Positions 18,764-26,609 of a stretch of 64,000 bases of DNA are shown in pieces (position 1 is the first letter of the stretch; every line of letters begins with the position of its first letter). The position numbers and the translations under genes were made by a program. The stretch comes from an uncultured Pseudomonadota bacterium. GTDB lineage: Bacteria; Pseudomonadota; Gammaproteobacteria; Steroidobacterales; Steroidobacteraceae. The DNA is taken from NCBI GenBank assembly GCA_903838705.1, contig CAILZL010000039.1, positions 1-64,000 on the forward strand, given 5' to 3'. The notes below the pieces were generated by a model. That model did not search any database. It saw only the letters and a list, made by a program, of their open reading frames with translations, and had not been told where the DNA came from.

Positions 18764-19269
18764 GCGCCCGCTTGAATGAACCGGTGGCAGGACTGGCGAA
18801 AGTCCGGCCGATGACGCTGGCGGATGTTCACGACATCATTGAAATCGAACGCAGTGCCTATCCCTATCCGTGGAGTGAAGGCATCTTTCGTGATTGTGTA
18901 CGTGTAGGGTATTACTGCCGCGTTGTCGAGTTGCGTGGCTTGGTGCAGGGCTATGGCATCATGTCATTTGCAGCTGACGAAGCACACCTGCTCAATATCT
19001 GTATTCATCAGGAAATACGCGAACACGGAGTAGGCCGGCGCTTGTTGCAGTACCTTATGGACCATGCGCGCAGTATCGGTATGCGTTATGCGTATCTGGA
19101 AGTGCGTCCCTCCAACCCGGTGGCGATTTATCTGTACGAGTCCATGGGTTTTGAAAGAGTGGGCATCCGTAAAGGCTACTATCAGGGCAGTCCCGTCCGG
19201 GAAGATGCCTGGGTTTACAAGCTTGAATTGACGCACGATGTCCACAAGCAGATAGATGAGAACGCCTGA
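18760..19269 (+). CDS. rimI: Ribosomal protein S18-alanine N-acetyltransferase
   Basis: RimI acetylates the N-terminal alanine of S18. It has 169 residues and a GTG start overlapping the glycosylase stop. The GNAT fold shows the acetyl-CoA loop EIREHGVGRRLLQYLMDHA and the C-terminal motif EVRPSNPVAIYLYESMGFERVGIRKGYY. The YPYPWSEGIFRDC motif near the start is specific to RimI. Pairing with a uracil-DNA glycosylase gene is common in proteobacteria. Confidence 0.94.
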   Translation: MSARLNEPVAGLAKVRPMTLADVHDIIEIERSAYPYPWSEGIFRDCVRVGYYCRVVELRGLVQGYGIMSFAADEAHLLNICIHQEIREHGVGRRLLQYLMDHARSIGMRYAYLEVRPSNPVAIYLYESMGFERVGIRKGYYQGSPVREDAWVYKLELTHDVHKQIDENA

Positions 19270-19379
19270 CCCTGTTCAGCAGAAGTTAGTGTGTGCAGCG
19301 GGGTGATTTCACTTCTGTGCGGTTACTGACTCTCTGCTCTGACAGTGCCGATTTGCAAGCCTGCTGCTTCGTGATTCGC

Positions 19380-19385
19380 TACAAT
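19380..19385 (+). promoter_or_regulatory. Possible -10 element for prfC
   Basis: TACAAT lies 30 bases before the prfC ATG in the phrase GCTACAATCCCGC, a common sigma-70 start context. No clear -35 at 16-18 bases was found; TTGCAA lies 21 bases upstream. Confidence 0.35.
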
Positions 19386-19414
19386 CCCGCACCTACTTAA
19401 GCCAGTTCCTGCCC

Positions 19415-21004
19415 ATGTCTGTTCTACAAGAAGAAATCAGCCGTCGTCGCACTTTCGCCATCATCTCGCACCCTGACGCAGGAAAAACCACGCTCACTGA
19501 AAAGCTGCTGCTGTTTGGCGGTGCGATTCAGCTGGCTGGAACTGTAAAAGGCCGCAAGGCGGCGCGACATGCTACTTCCGACTGGATGGCGCTGGAGCAG
19601 CAGCGTGGTATCTCCGTTACCTCTTCGGTGATGCAGTTTCCCTATCGCGGCCGGATGGTCAATCTGCTTGATACGCCCGGGCACGAAGATTTCTCTGAAG
19701 ATACCTACCGCACACTGACAGCAGTGGATTCCGCGTTGATGGTGATTGACTGTGCCAAGGGTGTGGAAGACCGCACCATCAAATTGATGGAAGTCTGCCG
19801 GTTGCGTGACACTCCCATTATGACCTTCATCAACAAGCTGGATCGTGAGGGCCGCGAGCCCATCGAACTGCTGGATGAAATTGAAACCGTGCTGAAAATA
19901 AAGTGTTCACCGGTTACCTGGCCGATCGGCATGGGCCGGGAACTGCAAGGCGTATATCACCTGCTGGAAGACCGGATTTATGTGTATCAGGCAGCGGACA
20001 AAGGTCGCGCTGGCACCACGGATGTGATTGATCATCTGGATAGCGACGCAGCTTCCGAGTTTCTGGGTGGGCGGGCGCAGGCATTCCGGGATGAAGTGGA
20101 GCTGGTGCGGGGTGCTGCACCATCATTCGATCTGGATGAGTACCTGGCAGGCAGGCAATCGCCTGTATTCTTCGGCTCTGCCATCAACAACTTTGGTATT
20201 ACGGAGTTGCTGAATACATTTGTGGAATTCGCCCCGGCTCCCATGCCTCGCCCGACTAACGGGCGTGAAGTTGTTGCCAGTGAAGAAAAGCTGAGCGGGT
20301 TCGTATTCAAGATTCAGGCAAACATGGATCCGGGACATCGTGATCGTATTGCCTTCATGCGCATCTGCTCCGGGAAATACACCAAGGGTATGCGCTTCTT
20401 TCATGTGCGGCTGAAAAAAGAAATGCGTGTCAATGACGCGCTGACCTTCCTTGCGGCTGATCGTCAGCATACTGAAGAGGCTTTCGCCGGGGATATTCTC
20501 GGTCTGCATAATCACGGCACAATCAATATCGGCGACACATTCACGGAAGGCGAATCGCTGATGTTCACGGGTATTCCCAACTTCGCACCAGAGTTGTTCC
20601 GGCGCGTGGTACTGCGTGATCCACTGCGAATGAAGGCCCTGCAAAAAGGGCTTGATCAGTTATGTGAGGAGGGGGCTACTCAATTGTTTCGCCCCCTGCG
20701 CAATAATGATTTGATTCTGGGTGCGGTGGGGCAGCTGCAATTTGAAGTGGTTGCGTTCCGTTTGCAGGATGAATATGGCGTGCAATGCAGCTTTGATAAC
20801 ATCAATGTTCATACAGCACGCTGGGTCTATGGTGATGACAAGAAGCTGGATGAATTCCGTAACAAGGCGTATGACAATCTGTCCATGGATCATTCGGGCG
20901 CATTGGTCTATCTGGCGCCAACCCGGGTGAATCTGGGTCTGACGCTGGAGCGCTGGCCTGAGCTGAGTTTCAGAGAAACACGCGAACATCTGGCTGGCAT
21001 GTAG
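19415..21004 (+). CDS. prfC: Peptide chain release factor 3
   Basis: RF3 is the GTPase that removes RF1/RF2 from the ribosome after termination. It has 529 residues, the usual length. The G1 P-loop is [16 protein letters not shown]3 is [17 protein letters not shown] and G4 is [10 protein letters not shown]. Domain II and the RF3-type C-terminus ([21 protein letters not shown]) distinguish it from EF-G and LepA. It is a single gene with its own leader of 145 bases. Confidence 0.97.
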   Translation: MSVLQEEISRRRTFAIISHPDAGKTTLTEKLLLFGGAIQLAGTVKGRKAARHATSDWMALEQQRGISVTSSVMQFPYRGRMVNLLDTPGHEDFSEDTYRTLTAVDSALMVIDCAKGVEDRTIKLMEVCRLRDTPIMTFINKLDREGREPIELLDEIETVLKIKCSPVTWPIGMGRELQGVYHLLEDRIYVYQAADKGRAGTTDVIDHLDSDAASEFLGGRAQAFRDEVELVRGAAPSFDLDEYLAGRQSPVFFGSAINNFGITELLNTFVEFAPAPMPRPTNGREVVASEEKLSGFVFKIQANMDPGHRDRIAFMRICSGKYTKGMRFFHVRLKKEMRVNDALTFLAADRQHTEEAFAGDILGLHNHGTINIGDTFTEGESLMFTGIPNFAPELFRRVVLRDPLRMKALQKGLDQLCEEGATQLFRPLRNNDLILGAVGQLQFEVVAFRLQDEYGVQCSFDNINVHTARWVYGDDKKLDEFRNKAYDNLSMDHSGALVYLAPTRVNLGLTLERWPELSFRETREHLAGM

Positions 21005-21082
21005 TCAGTCCGGGTGTGATTGAAACGTTGAGATCAGGCTGCAAGCCTGCTTCTATTGGCTAATGGGATAACAAAGATTGCC

Positions 21083-22369
21083 ATGAGTTCCGGTGCTGGC
21101 GGCGTCTTTACCACTCTGCGACAGAGGCCCGTCATCTACTGGGCTCTCTATGACTGTGCCAACTCTGCCTTCGCAACGACCATCATGGCAGGGTTTTTCC
21201 CGATTTTTTTCAAGCAGTACTGGAGTGCTGGTGATGCCAGTCTCAGTACCTTCAGGCTGGGATTGGCTAACAGTCTTGCCAGTTTCATATTGGCGCTGCT
21301 GGCTCCACTGCTAGGCGCAATGGCGGATCAAGGGAAATCACGTCTGCGATTTCTGCTGGCTTTTACTGTGTTGGGAGTGATCGCCAGTGCCGGGTTGTAT
21401 TGGGTACAAATGGGCGCATGGCATTGGGCGGCCGCGATGTATGTGGCAGCTTCGATGGGTTTCTGGGGCGGCCTGATCTTTTATGATTCTCTGCTGCTGG
21501 ATGTATCCCCACCTGAAAAATTTGATCTGGTGTCCGGGTTCGGATACGGCATGGGCTATCTGGGTGGTGGAGTGCTGTTCGCACTGAATGTGTGGATGAC
21601 ATTGCAACCATCACGCTTTGGTCTGGCTGATGCAGCCGCCGCAGTACGTGTGTCATTCCTGACAGTTGCCATCTGGTGGAGTGTGTTTTCTATTCCGCTT
21701 TTGTTCGGCGTGAAAGAAAAAAAATCTGCTCCATCACTTTCATTTGACCGGTCGCTGACAGCCGCCTTCAGGGAGCTGGTCAGAACATTCCATGAAATCC
21801 GTCGCTATCGTGCGTTGTTGATCTTCCTGCTGGCGTACTGGCTATATATTGATGGAGTGAATACGGTCATCAAGATGGCCATCGACTATGGGCTGGCACT
21901 GGGCTTTCCGACGGCCAGCCTGATCCAGGCATTGTTGATCGTACAGTTCGTTGGTTTTCCCGCTGCCATATTGTTTGGCTGGCTTGGCAATCGTTACGGC
22001 ACACTGGGCGGAATATTCATCGGACTCACGGTATACGTTGGTGTGACCATCTATGCTGTATCCATGGATGATGTGCGTGACTTTTACTACATGGCCATCG
22101 CAATCGGCATGGTGCAGGGTGCGGTGCAGAGTCTTAGCCGGTCCTGGTTCGGTGCACTTGTGCCCTTGGATCGCGCAGGTGAGTTTTTCGGGTTTTATAA
22201 CATGGTGGGCAAGTTCGCTTCGGTGCTGGGCCCGGCCTTGATGGGTATATCAGCCCTGTTAATCGGTAGCCGTTACTCGATCCTGTCTCTGGTTGTGCTG
22301 TTTGTGGCGGGAAGTGCCTTGTTATTGAAAGCCCGCAATGCCGCGAGATTGAACTCGCATGCTGAATGA
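21083..22369 (+). CDS. MFS transporter, UMF1/Atg22-like family
   Basis: This is an integral membrane carrier with about 12 membrane segments. I prefer the ATG at 21083 (428 residues); the TTG at 21056 gives 437. The diagnostic UMF1 motif WALYDCANSAFATTI lies near the N-terminus. The second half has IYAVSMDDV and VQSLSRSWFGALVP, also typical. Yeast Atg22 exports vacuolar amino acids, but the substrate of bacterial members is unknown. The mutarotase gene overlaps by 11 bases, so they form an operon and the carrier may serve sugars or related solutes. Confidence 0.87.
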   Translation: MSSGAGGVFTTLRQRPVIYWALYDCANSAFATTIMAGFFPIFFKQYWSAGDASLSTFRLGLANSLASFILALLAPLLGAMADQGKSRLRFLLAFTVLGVIASAGLYWVQMGAWHWAAAMYVAASMGFWGGLIFYDSLLLDVSPPEKFDLVSGFGYGMGYLGGGVLFALNVWMTLQPSRFGLADAAAAVRVSFLTVAIWWSVFSIPLLFGVKEKKSAPSLSFDRSLTAAFRELVRTFHEIRRYRALLIFLLAYWLYIDGVNTVIKMAIDYGLALGFPTASLIQALLIVQFVGFPAAILFGWLGNRYGTLGGIFIGLTVYVGVTIYAVSMDDVRDFYYMAIAIGMVQGAVQSLSRSWFGALVPLDRAGEFFGFYNMVGKFASVLGPALMGISALLIGSRYSILSLVVLFVAGSALLLKARNAARLNSHAE

Positions 22370-23186
22370 AGAATTTGACCCGGTCATATTAAAAACATCT
22401 GGTGGCGACACGGCAAAGCTGTATCCCTATGGTGCCCATCTGACCAGTTGGTGTACAGCAGATGGCATCGAACGCCTGTTTCTAAGTCAGCGTACAAAAT
22501 TGCAGTCAGGTATTGCGATCCGCGGCGGGGTGCCGCTGATTTTTCCGCAATTTGCCGGGCTGGGTCCATTAACCAAACACGGGTTTGCCCGTACCAATAG
22601 CTGGAAGCGGGTCAAAGAGCCCGGTGAATCATCCAGTGCTACATTGTTCAGATTGCAGGATAGTGACATCACAGATTCAGAATGGTCGAATCATTTTGTT
22701 GCTGAGTACGCGGTAACTCTTGGCACAGATGAATTGAACATGAGGTTATCCATCCATAACACGGGCAGGCAGACGTTTTCGTTTACCGCTGCGTTGCACA
22801 CCTACCTTCGGGTCCATGACATCTCCCGGGTGAGCATTACAGGCCTGCAAGGGTTGCGCTACAGCGATAGCGCAGCGGGAGGAACGGAAGCAATCGAATC
22901 CGCGCCTCTGTTGTATATAGCAGATGAGCTGGATCGAATTTATTTTTCCACTGTTAATCCGCTGAGGGTAATTGAACCGGGGCAGCGTACTGTTGAGTGC
23001 AAGGCAGTCGGGTTTGCTGATACGGTCATATGGAATCCAGGTGCGGAAAAATCCGCGGCACTGGCGGATATGGAACCGGATGGTTTCCGCCACATGATCT
23101 GCGTGGAATCCGCAGCTATCGGCGTGCCTGTTGAATTGAGCCCGGGAGCAAACTGGTCAGGGACGCAGCAACTGAAAATGGTTTGA
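22359..23186 (+). CDS. D-hexose-6-phosphate mutarotase (YeaD-like)
   Basis: This is an aldose-1-epimerase fold enzyme, 275 residues, that interconverts alpha and beta glucose-6-phosphate. Family motifs include GVPLIFPQFAGLG near residue 55, KHGFARTNSW, the AALHTYLRVHDI His motif and the WNPGAEKSAALADM stretch containing the catalytic Glu region near the C-terminus. The start overlaps the preceding transporter gene. The next gene is convergent and begins only 15 bases beyond the stop. Confidence 0.92.
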   Translation: MLNEEFDPVILKTSGGDTAKLYPYGAHLTSWCTADGIERLFLSQRTKLQSGIAIRGGVPLIFPQFAGLGPLTKHGFARTNSWKRVKEPGESSSATLFRLQDSDITDSEWSNHFVAEYAVTLGTDELNMRLSIHNTGRQTFSFTAALHTYLRVHDISRVSITGLQGLRYSDSAAGGTEAIESAPLLYIADELDRIYFSTVNPLRVIEPGQRTVECKAVGFADTVIWNPGAEKSAALADMEPDGFRHMICVESAAIGVPVELSPGANWSGTQQLKMV

Positions 23187-23201
23187 ATACGGATCGCTTG
23201 A

Positions 23202-24401
23202 TCAATAGCGAATGGAATATTGGGCCATGTAGACATTCGCTCCATAGCTGTAAAGCGGCTGGCTACCCGGAGAGGCTTTGACTGTGGCGTCCCTGAAGTC
23301 ATGGAAGTTGTACTGGTAGTGATCAATATAGGCGCTGATGACGCTGCTCACCTTGGGGGTATGGTGCCAGTTCCAGCTGGCACCGAGTCGCACTGACCAG
23401 TCATTGAATGTGGAAAGCAGTTTGTCGCGAGCCAGAAAGTTCTGCGCATCAATGAACGGGAACAGATCCGAGTAGAAGTCAGCATGCTTCTGTGTGTAGT
23501 AGCGTGCAGTACCCTCAAATGTCCAGTTGTTGCCTATCGGGTGTACATACTCAAGATCGCCATTGTTCGACACAATGCCCCAGCTGTCTGTGTAATGGCG
23601 ATAACCGAGCTTGGCTGAGGCTCGATATGGCAGGTAGTACCGGGCATCAATTGCCACGGCATTCGATGTGCGGGTGCGAGGAAAGCGTTCACTCTGAGTG
23701 GCGGGCGTGGCATTGGCAGGGCCATACCGCACGCTGCGATACGGGTTTTGCAAGTAGCCTTCAAGCGCGCTGGATTCGTAGTTGATGCCGACCAGCATGC
23801 TCCTGGTCAGAATCTGCGAGAAGCCCAGTCGATAACTGCGCCGTTTGGCATTGCTTTCGGATTCCTTGCCAATACCCGCTGCAGGCTCATAGATGCCTTT
23901 GGAGATTCTTTTACTGATCTCGTCCTTGCCGCTGCTATAGCCCAGCGTAACTGTTGTCAGATCACCAAACATGTCTTCGTTAATGCTGAAGTTCAGGTTA
24001 TTGGAGAGGTAATCCGGTTCAGAGCTTTTGAGATAGCTGGCATTGTAGGTGGTTTTGCCGCGAAGATAGGATCCGCCACCGCTCCATTCCTTGCGCTCTT
24101 CCTTGTAGGGGCTGGCTGATGTCATGACATCAATTGAAGCACTGGAGACCATGTCGACATCGTAGGTGGCATTGGCAGCGATGTTTTCACTGAACTTCTT
24201 GCGTACAAAAAGCGAGGGACCTTTTACTTCGACGCCGCCACCGTCATATACATGATAGAGCAGGTCGGCACGGTCTTCGGGCAGTACACCTGCCTCGGTC
24301 GAAAGACTGTAAGTGGCTGATAACAACAGCAACGCACTACGCGCCACCAGCTTCAGTATGAATGGCAGGCGAATCCAGTTGATGAAACTCTGATTACACA
24401 T
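23202..24401 (-). CDS. DUF3570 outer-membrane beta-barrel protein
   Basis: This is a predicted outer-membrane barrel of 399 residues from the ATG at 24401, whose A is shared with the stop of the upstream DUF4266 gene (TAATG); an ATG at 24416 lies within that gene. A signal peptide (LKLVARSALLLLSATYSLS) precedes the DUF3570 signature: VEVKGPSLFVRKKF, then DVDMVSSASIDVMTSASPY. Alternating aromatic strands run to the C-terminal YMAQYSIRY, a classic terminal strand ending in Tyr. Function is unknown. It is the last gene of a six-gene operon. Confidence 0.88.
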   Translation of the reverse strand: MCNQSFINWIRLPFILKLVARSALLLLSATYSLSTEAGVLPEDRADLLYHVYDGGGVEVKGPSLFVRKKFSENIAANATYDVDMVSSASIDVMTSASPYKEERKEWSGGGSYLRGKTTYNASYLKSSEPDYLSNNLNFSINEDMFGDLTTVTLGYSSGKDEISKRISKGIYEPAAGIGKESESNAKRRSYRLGFSQILTRSMLVGINYESSALEGYLQNPYRSVRYGPANATPATQSERFPRTRTSNAVAIDARYYLPYRASAKLGYRHYTDSWGIVSNNGDLEYVHPIGNNWTFEGTARYYTQKHADFYSDLFPFIDAQNFLARDKLLSTFNDWSVRLGASWNWHHTPKVSSVISAYIDHYQYNFHDFRDATVKASPGSQPLYSYGANVYMAQYSIRY

Positions 24402-24643
24402 TAGAGACAACCACAACCGCCGCCTGCGCCGCCTGTTGCACCGTGTGCGCCTTCTCTTACCTCACGGATATGATCTGTATACGCACTGATGGCGGGGTTG
24501 CGATCAGCTGACATGATTTCATCCGCCATCGCCGCACGTTCATACGGCTTGACCCATGGTTGCAGTGAGCTGCATGCATTCAGGATCATGCTGATGCATA
24601 TCAGGCAGGCCATGCGAATCGTGACGGATCTATTCAGCATCAT
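24401..24643 (-). CDS. DUF4266 small lipoprotein with Gly/Cys-rich tail
   Basis: This lipoprotein has 80 residues. The lipobox MILNAC puts the lipidated Cys at residue 24. The core motif LQPWVKPYERAAMADEIM is the DUF4266 signature, and the tail is HIREVREGAHGATGGAGG followed by GCGCL at the C-terminus. DUF4266 and DUF3570 genes are regular neighbours, and here they share the overlapping TAATG. The CxC tail suggests metal or thiol chemistry, but no function is established. The preceding gene ends 3 bases upstream. Confidence 0.87.
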   Translation of the reverse strand: MMLNRSVTIRMACLICISMILNACSSLQPWVKPYERAAMADEIMSADRNPAISAYTDHIREVREGAHGATGGAGGGCGCL

Positions 24644-24646
24644 AGA

Positions 24647-25162
24647 TCACTCCTTGAGCAGTGCGCGTATCTGCGCAAGATATTCGGCTTCATCACCGGG
24701 TTTGTAGCCACGATGCAGCGCCCGCACATTACCTTTTCGGTCAATGAATACAGTGCTTGGCATGGCACTGACTTCGTAAAGTTTGCTTACATTGTTCGTG
24801 CGGTCAAATGCGATAGGGAAACTGACAGGCACCTGTGACAGAAATTTCTGCGCATCAGTGGAATCTGTGTCTACGTTTACACCCAGCATGGTGAAGCCAA
24901 GGCTGCTGTATTTCTTGTAGATCTGATCCATGAGTGGCATTTCAGTACGACATGGGCCACACCATGATGCCCAGAAGTTCAGCATGACAACCTGGCCTTT
25001 CAGTTTTGCCAGTTCAATTGCTTCGCCGGACTTTCCGGGCAGACTGAATGCGGGGGCGGCGCTGCTTGTGCCGGTGCCATGAGCGGGCGAAATGAGAGTG
25101 AACAGCAGCAGACTCAGGCAGGTTGCGGCCTTGATGAATGCGGAATTAGAGGTTGCCTTCAT
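24647..25162 (-). CDS. TlpA-like periplasmic thioredoxin-fold protein
   Basis: This is a secreted thiol-disulfide protein of 171 residues from the ATG at 25162; an ATG at 25195 would add 11. A signal peptide (TCLSLLLFTLISPAHG) is followed by an AhpC/TSA-type redoxin fold with the active site NFWASWCGPCRTEMP (Cys68, Cys71) and the cis-Pro segment YEVSAMPSTVFIDRKG. In TlpA/ResA proteins this site reduces substrates such as apocytochrome c. The neighbouring CxxCH genes make haem attachment a plausible job, by inference. Confidence 0.9.
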   Translation of the reverse strand: MKATSNSAFIKAATCLSLLLFTLISPAHGTGTSSAAPAFSLPGKSGEAIELAKLKGQVVMLNFWASWCGPCRTEMPLMDQIYKKYSSLGFTMLGVNVDTDSTDAQKFLSQVPVSFPIAFDRTNNVSKLYEVSAMPSTVFIDRKGNVRALHRGYKPGDEAEYLAQIRALLKE

Positions 25163-25200
25163 TCGATATGCCTCCAGCAGAATTAGTGGTGCCATGTTCT

Positions 25201-25908
25201 CTAAAAGAAGAACGACAGACCAAGACTCGCTTCAAGATTATTGACGACCTTTTTCTTGCCAAGCAGATCGGTGTCATAAAGATAATCCCGTATATCAATA
25301 TGCGTGGCCAGCCAGTCAGTTAACAGAAGGCGGCAGCCGAATCCGCCGTTAAGGGTGAACCGGTCATCGCCAGCGAAGTGAGTGGATCCTGCGCCAATCA
25401 GGAAATACAGCGCTGTGTTGTAAGCGCGGTTTTCACCGACGAATACTTCGCCGGGAAGTGCATTCCAGCCTGCGGAGAGTGCGTAGTAGTTGTACTTGCG
25501 CTGCGGTTCGGTGATGACCTGGATATTGAACAGGGATTCGGCACTTGAAATGCCGGCCTTGCTTTGTCCATACGACCCTTCAACGAAGAAAGATTCGGTG
25601 ACATGGTAAGCAAGGCGTGCACCCACAACTGGGTGACTACCGAAGTCTTCGATACTGATTACGCCACCGTAGGCACCGAGCTCGAAGTTTTCAGAGTCGA
25701 TACGGGGTGTTTTGATCGTACGCCGTTCAACTTTGGGTTCAATCACCGGTTCGGTAATTTCTGCGCTGGTCGGGCTGCTGGCATTACTGACAACGGGTGC
25801 ATTGTTGGGTTCGCTGTCAGGTACCTCGTTGCGATGCAGCAAGGCACAACCGCTGCTCAGCAGGACAAGCAGCGGGATCAGAAGAAAAAGGCGAAGCCGG
25901 TTTTCCAT
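25201..25908 (-). CDS. Outer-membrane beta-barrel lipoprotein-like protein
   Basis: This protein has 235 residues. An N-terminal signal with a lipobox-like LSSGC (Cys21) is followed by a low-complexity Ser/Glu/Pro linker, then a barrel domain starting FELGAYGGVISIEDFGSHP and ending SLGLSFFF with a terminal Phe. It resembles the outer-membrane barrel family common in myxobacteria that occurs beside SH3-barrel proteins. It overlaps the upstream SH3 gene by 31 bases and lies in the same operon. Its function is unknown. Confidence 0.8.
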   Translation of the reverse strand: MENRLRLFLLIPLLVLLSSGCALLHRNEVPDSEPNNAPVVSNASSPTSAEITEPVIEPKVERRTIKTPRIDSENFELGAYGGVISIEDFGSHPVVGARLAYHVTESFFVEGSYGQSKAGISSAESLFNIQVITEPQRKYNYYALSAGWNALPGEVFVGENRAYNTALYFLIGAGSTHFAGDDRFTLNGGFGCRLLLTDWLATHIDIRDYLYDTDLLGKKKVVNNLEASLGLSFFF

Positions 25909-26609
25909 TCTGTAGATTCCTCGTTTTCATTGCGACTGGTATAGGTGTAGTTGTTGTGATACTCGGCACGGGCGATGAACCGGCGGCTGATATACAGCCG
26001 AACACCTGCGCCAAAAAAACTCATCTGGTCAGTGGTGTCCACTTCCTGAACCTGAGTGGTATGCGGTCGCGTCCGGATCAATCCCGTACCGATGGAAAGA
26101 TATGGGCTGACACGCCACTCCGGAAACAGAGTATGGGTGATATCAAGAGTTGCCATTTCCATATTCGAGATATTGCCCAGGGCATGATTCAGCGTCAGCT
26201 GTACTGACATGTGGTCGGTTAATCCATAGCTGCCACTCAGGGAGATCAGACTGGCACCGTCGAAATCGCCCAGCATCAGGCTGCCCTGGAACCGGCTTCG
26301 GCTCAGGCTTTCAAGTGTCGGAGCGTCCAGTTTGATCACATTGCCATCCGGGTCCAGTGTATGCAGCAACTGCTGTTCGGTCACCCAGCCTTCACGACCC
26401 TGGTGTTCCCGAACCAGATACCAGCCTGTGCGTTCCTTCAGTACTTCAATCCTGTCGTCGCGGCTAACCACAAAGAATACCGGATAACCTTTGCCGGGGC
26501 CGGTGTGCAGCTCAATAAAGGGGTCGGCCACCACCACTTCGAGTGTGTTTGTTGCAGCGAATACTGATGTCGCGATGCATGACAGCAACAGGAAGAGCAG
26601 GCACCGCAT
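25878..26609 (-). CDS. SH3-domain outer-membrane barrel protein
   Basis: This is an exported protein of 243 residues. A signal peptide (CLLFLLLSCIATSVFA) is followed by a bacterial SH3 domain (DPFIELHTGPGKGYPVFFVV, then WYLVREHQGREGWVTEQQL). A barrel-like region of about 130 residues ends WKTGFAFFF. Bacterial SH3 domains often bind peptidoglycan, so this protein could tie the outer membrane to the wall. Its ATG overlaps the stop of the upstream HzsA-related gene (TAATG), which shows tight coupling. Confidence 0.85.
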   Translation of the reverse strand: MRCLLFLLLSCIATSVFAATNTLEVVVADPFIELHTGPGKGYPVFFVVSRDDRIEVLKERTGWYLVREHQGREGWVTEQQLLHTLDPDGNVIKLDAPTLESLSRSRFQGSLMLGDFDGASLISLSGSYGLTDHMSVQLTLNHALGNISNMEMATLDITHTLFPEWRVSPYLSIGTGLIRTRPHTTQVQEVDTTDQMSFFGAGVRLYISRRFIARAEYHNNYTYTSRNENEESTEWKTGFAFFF

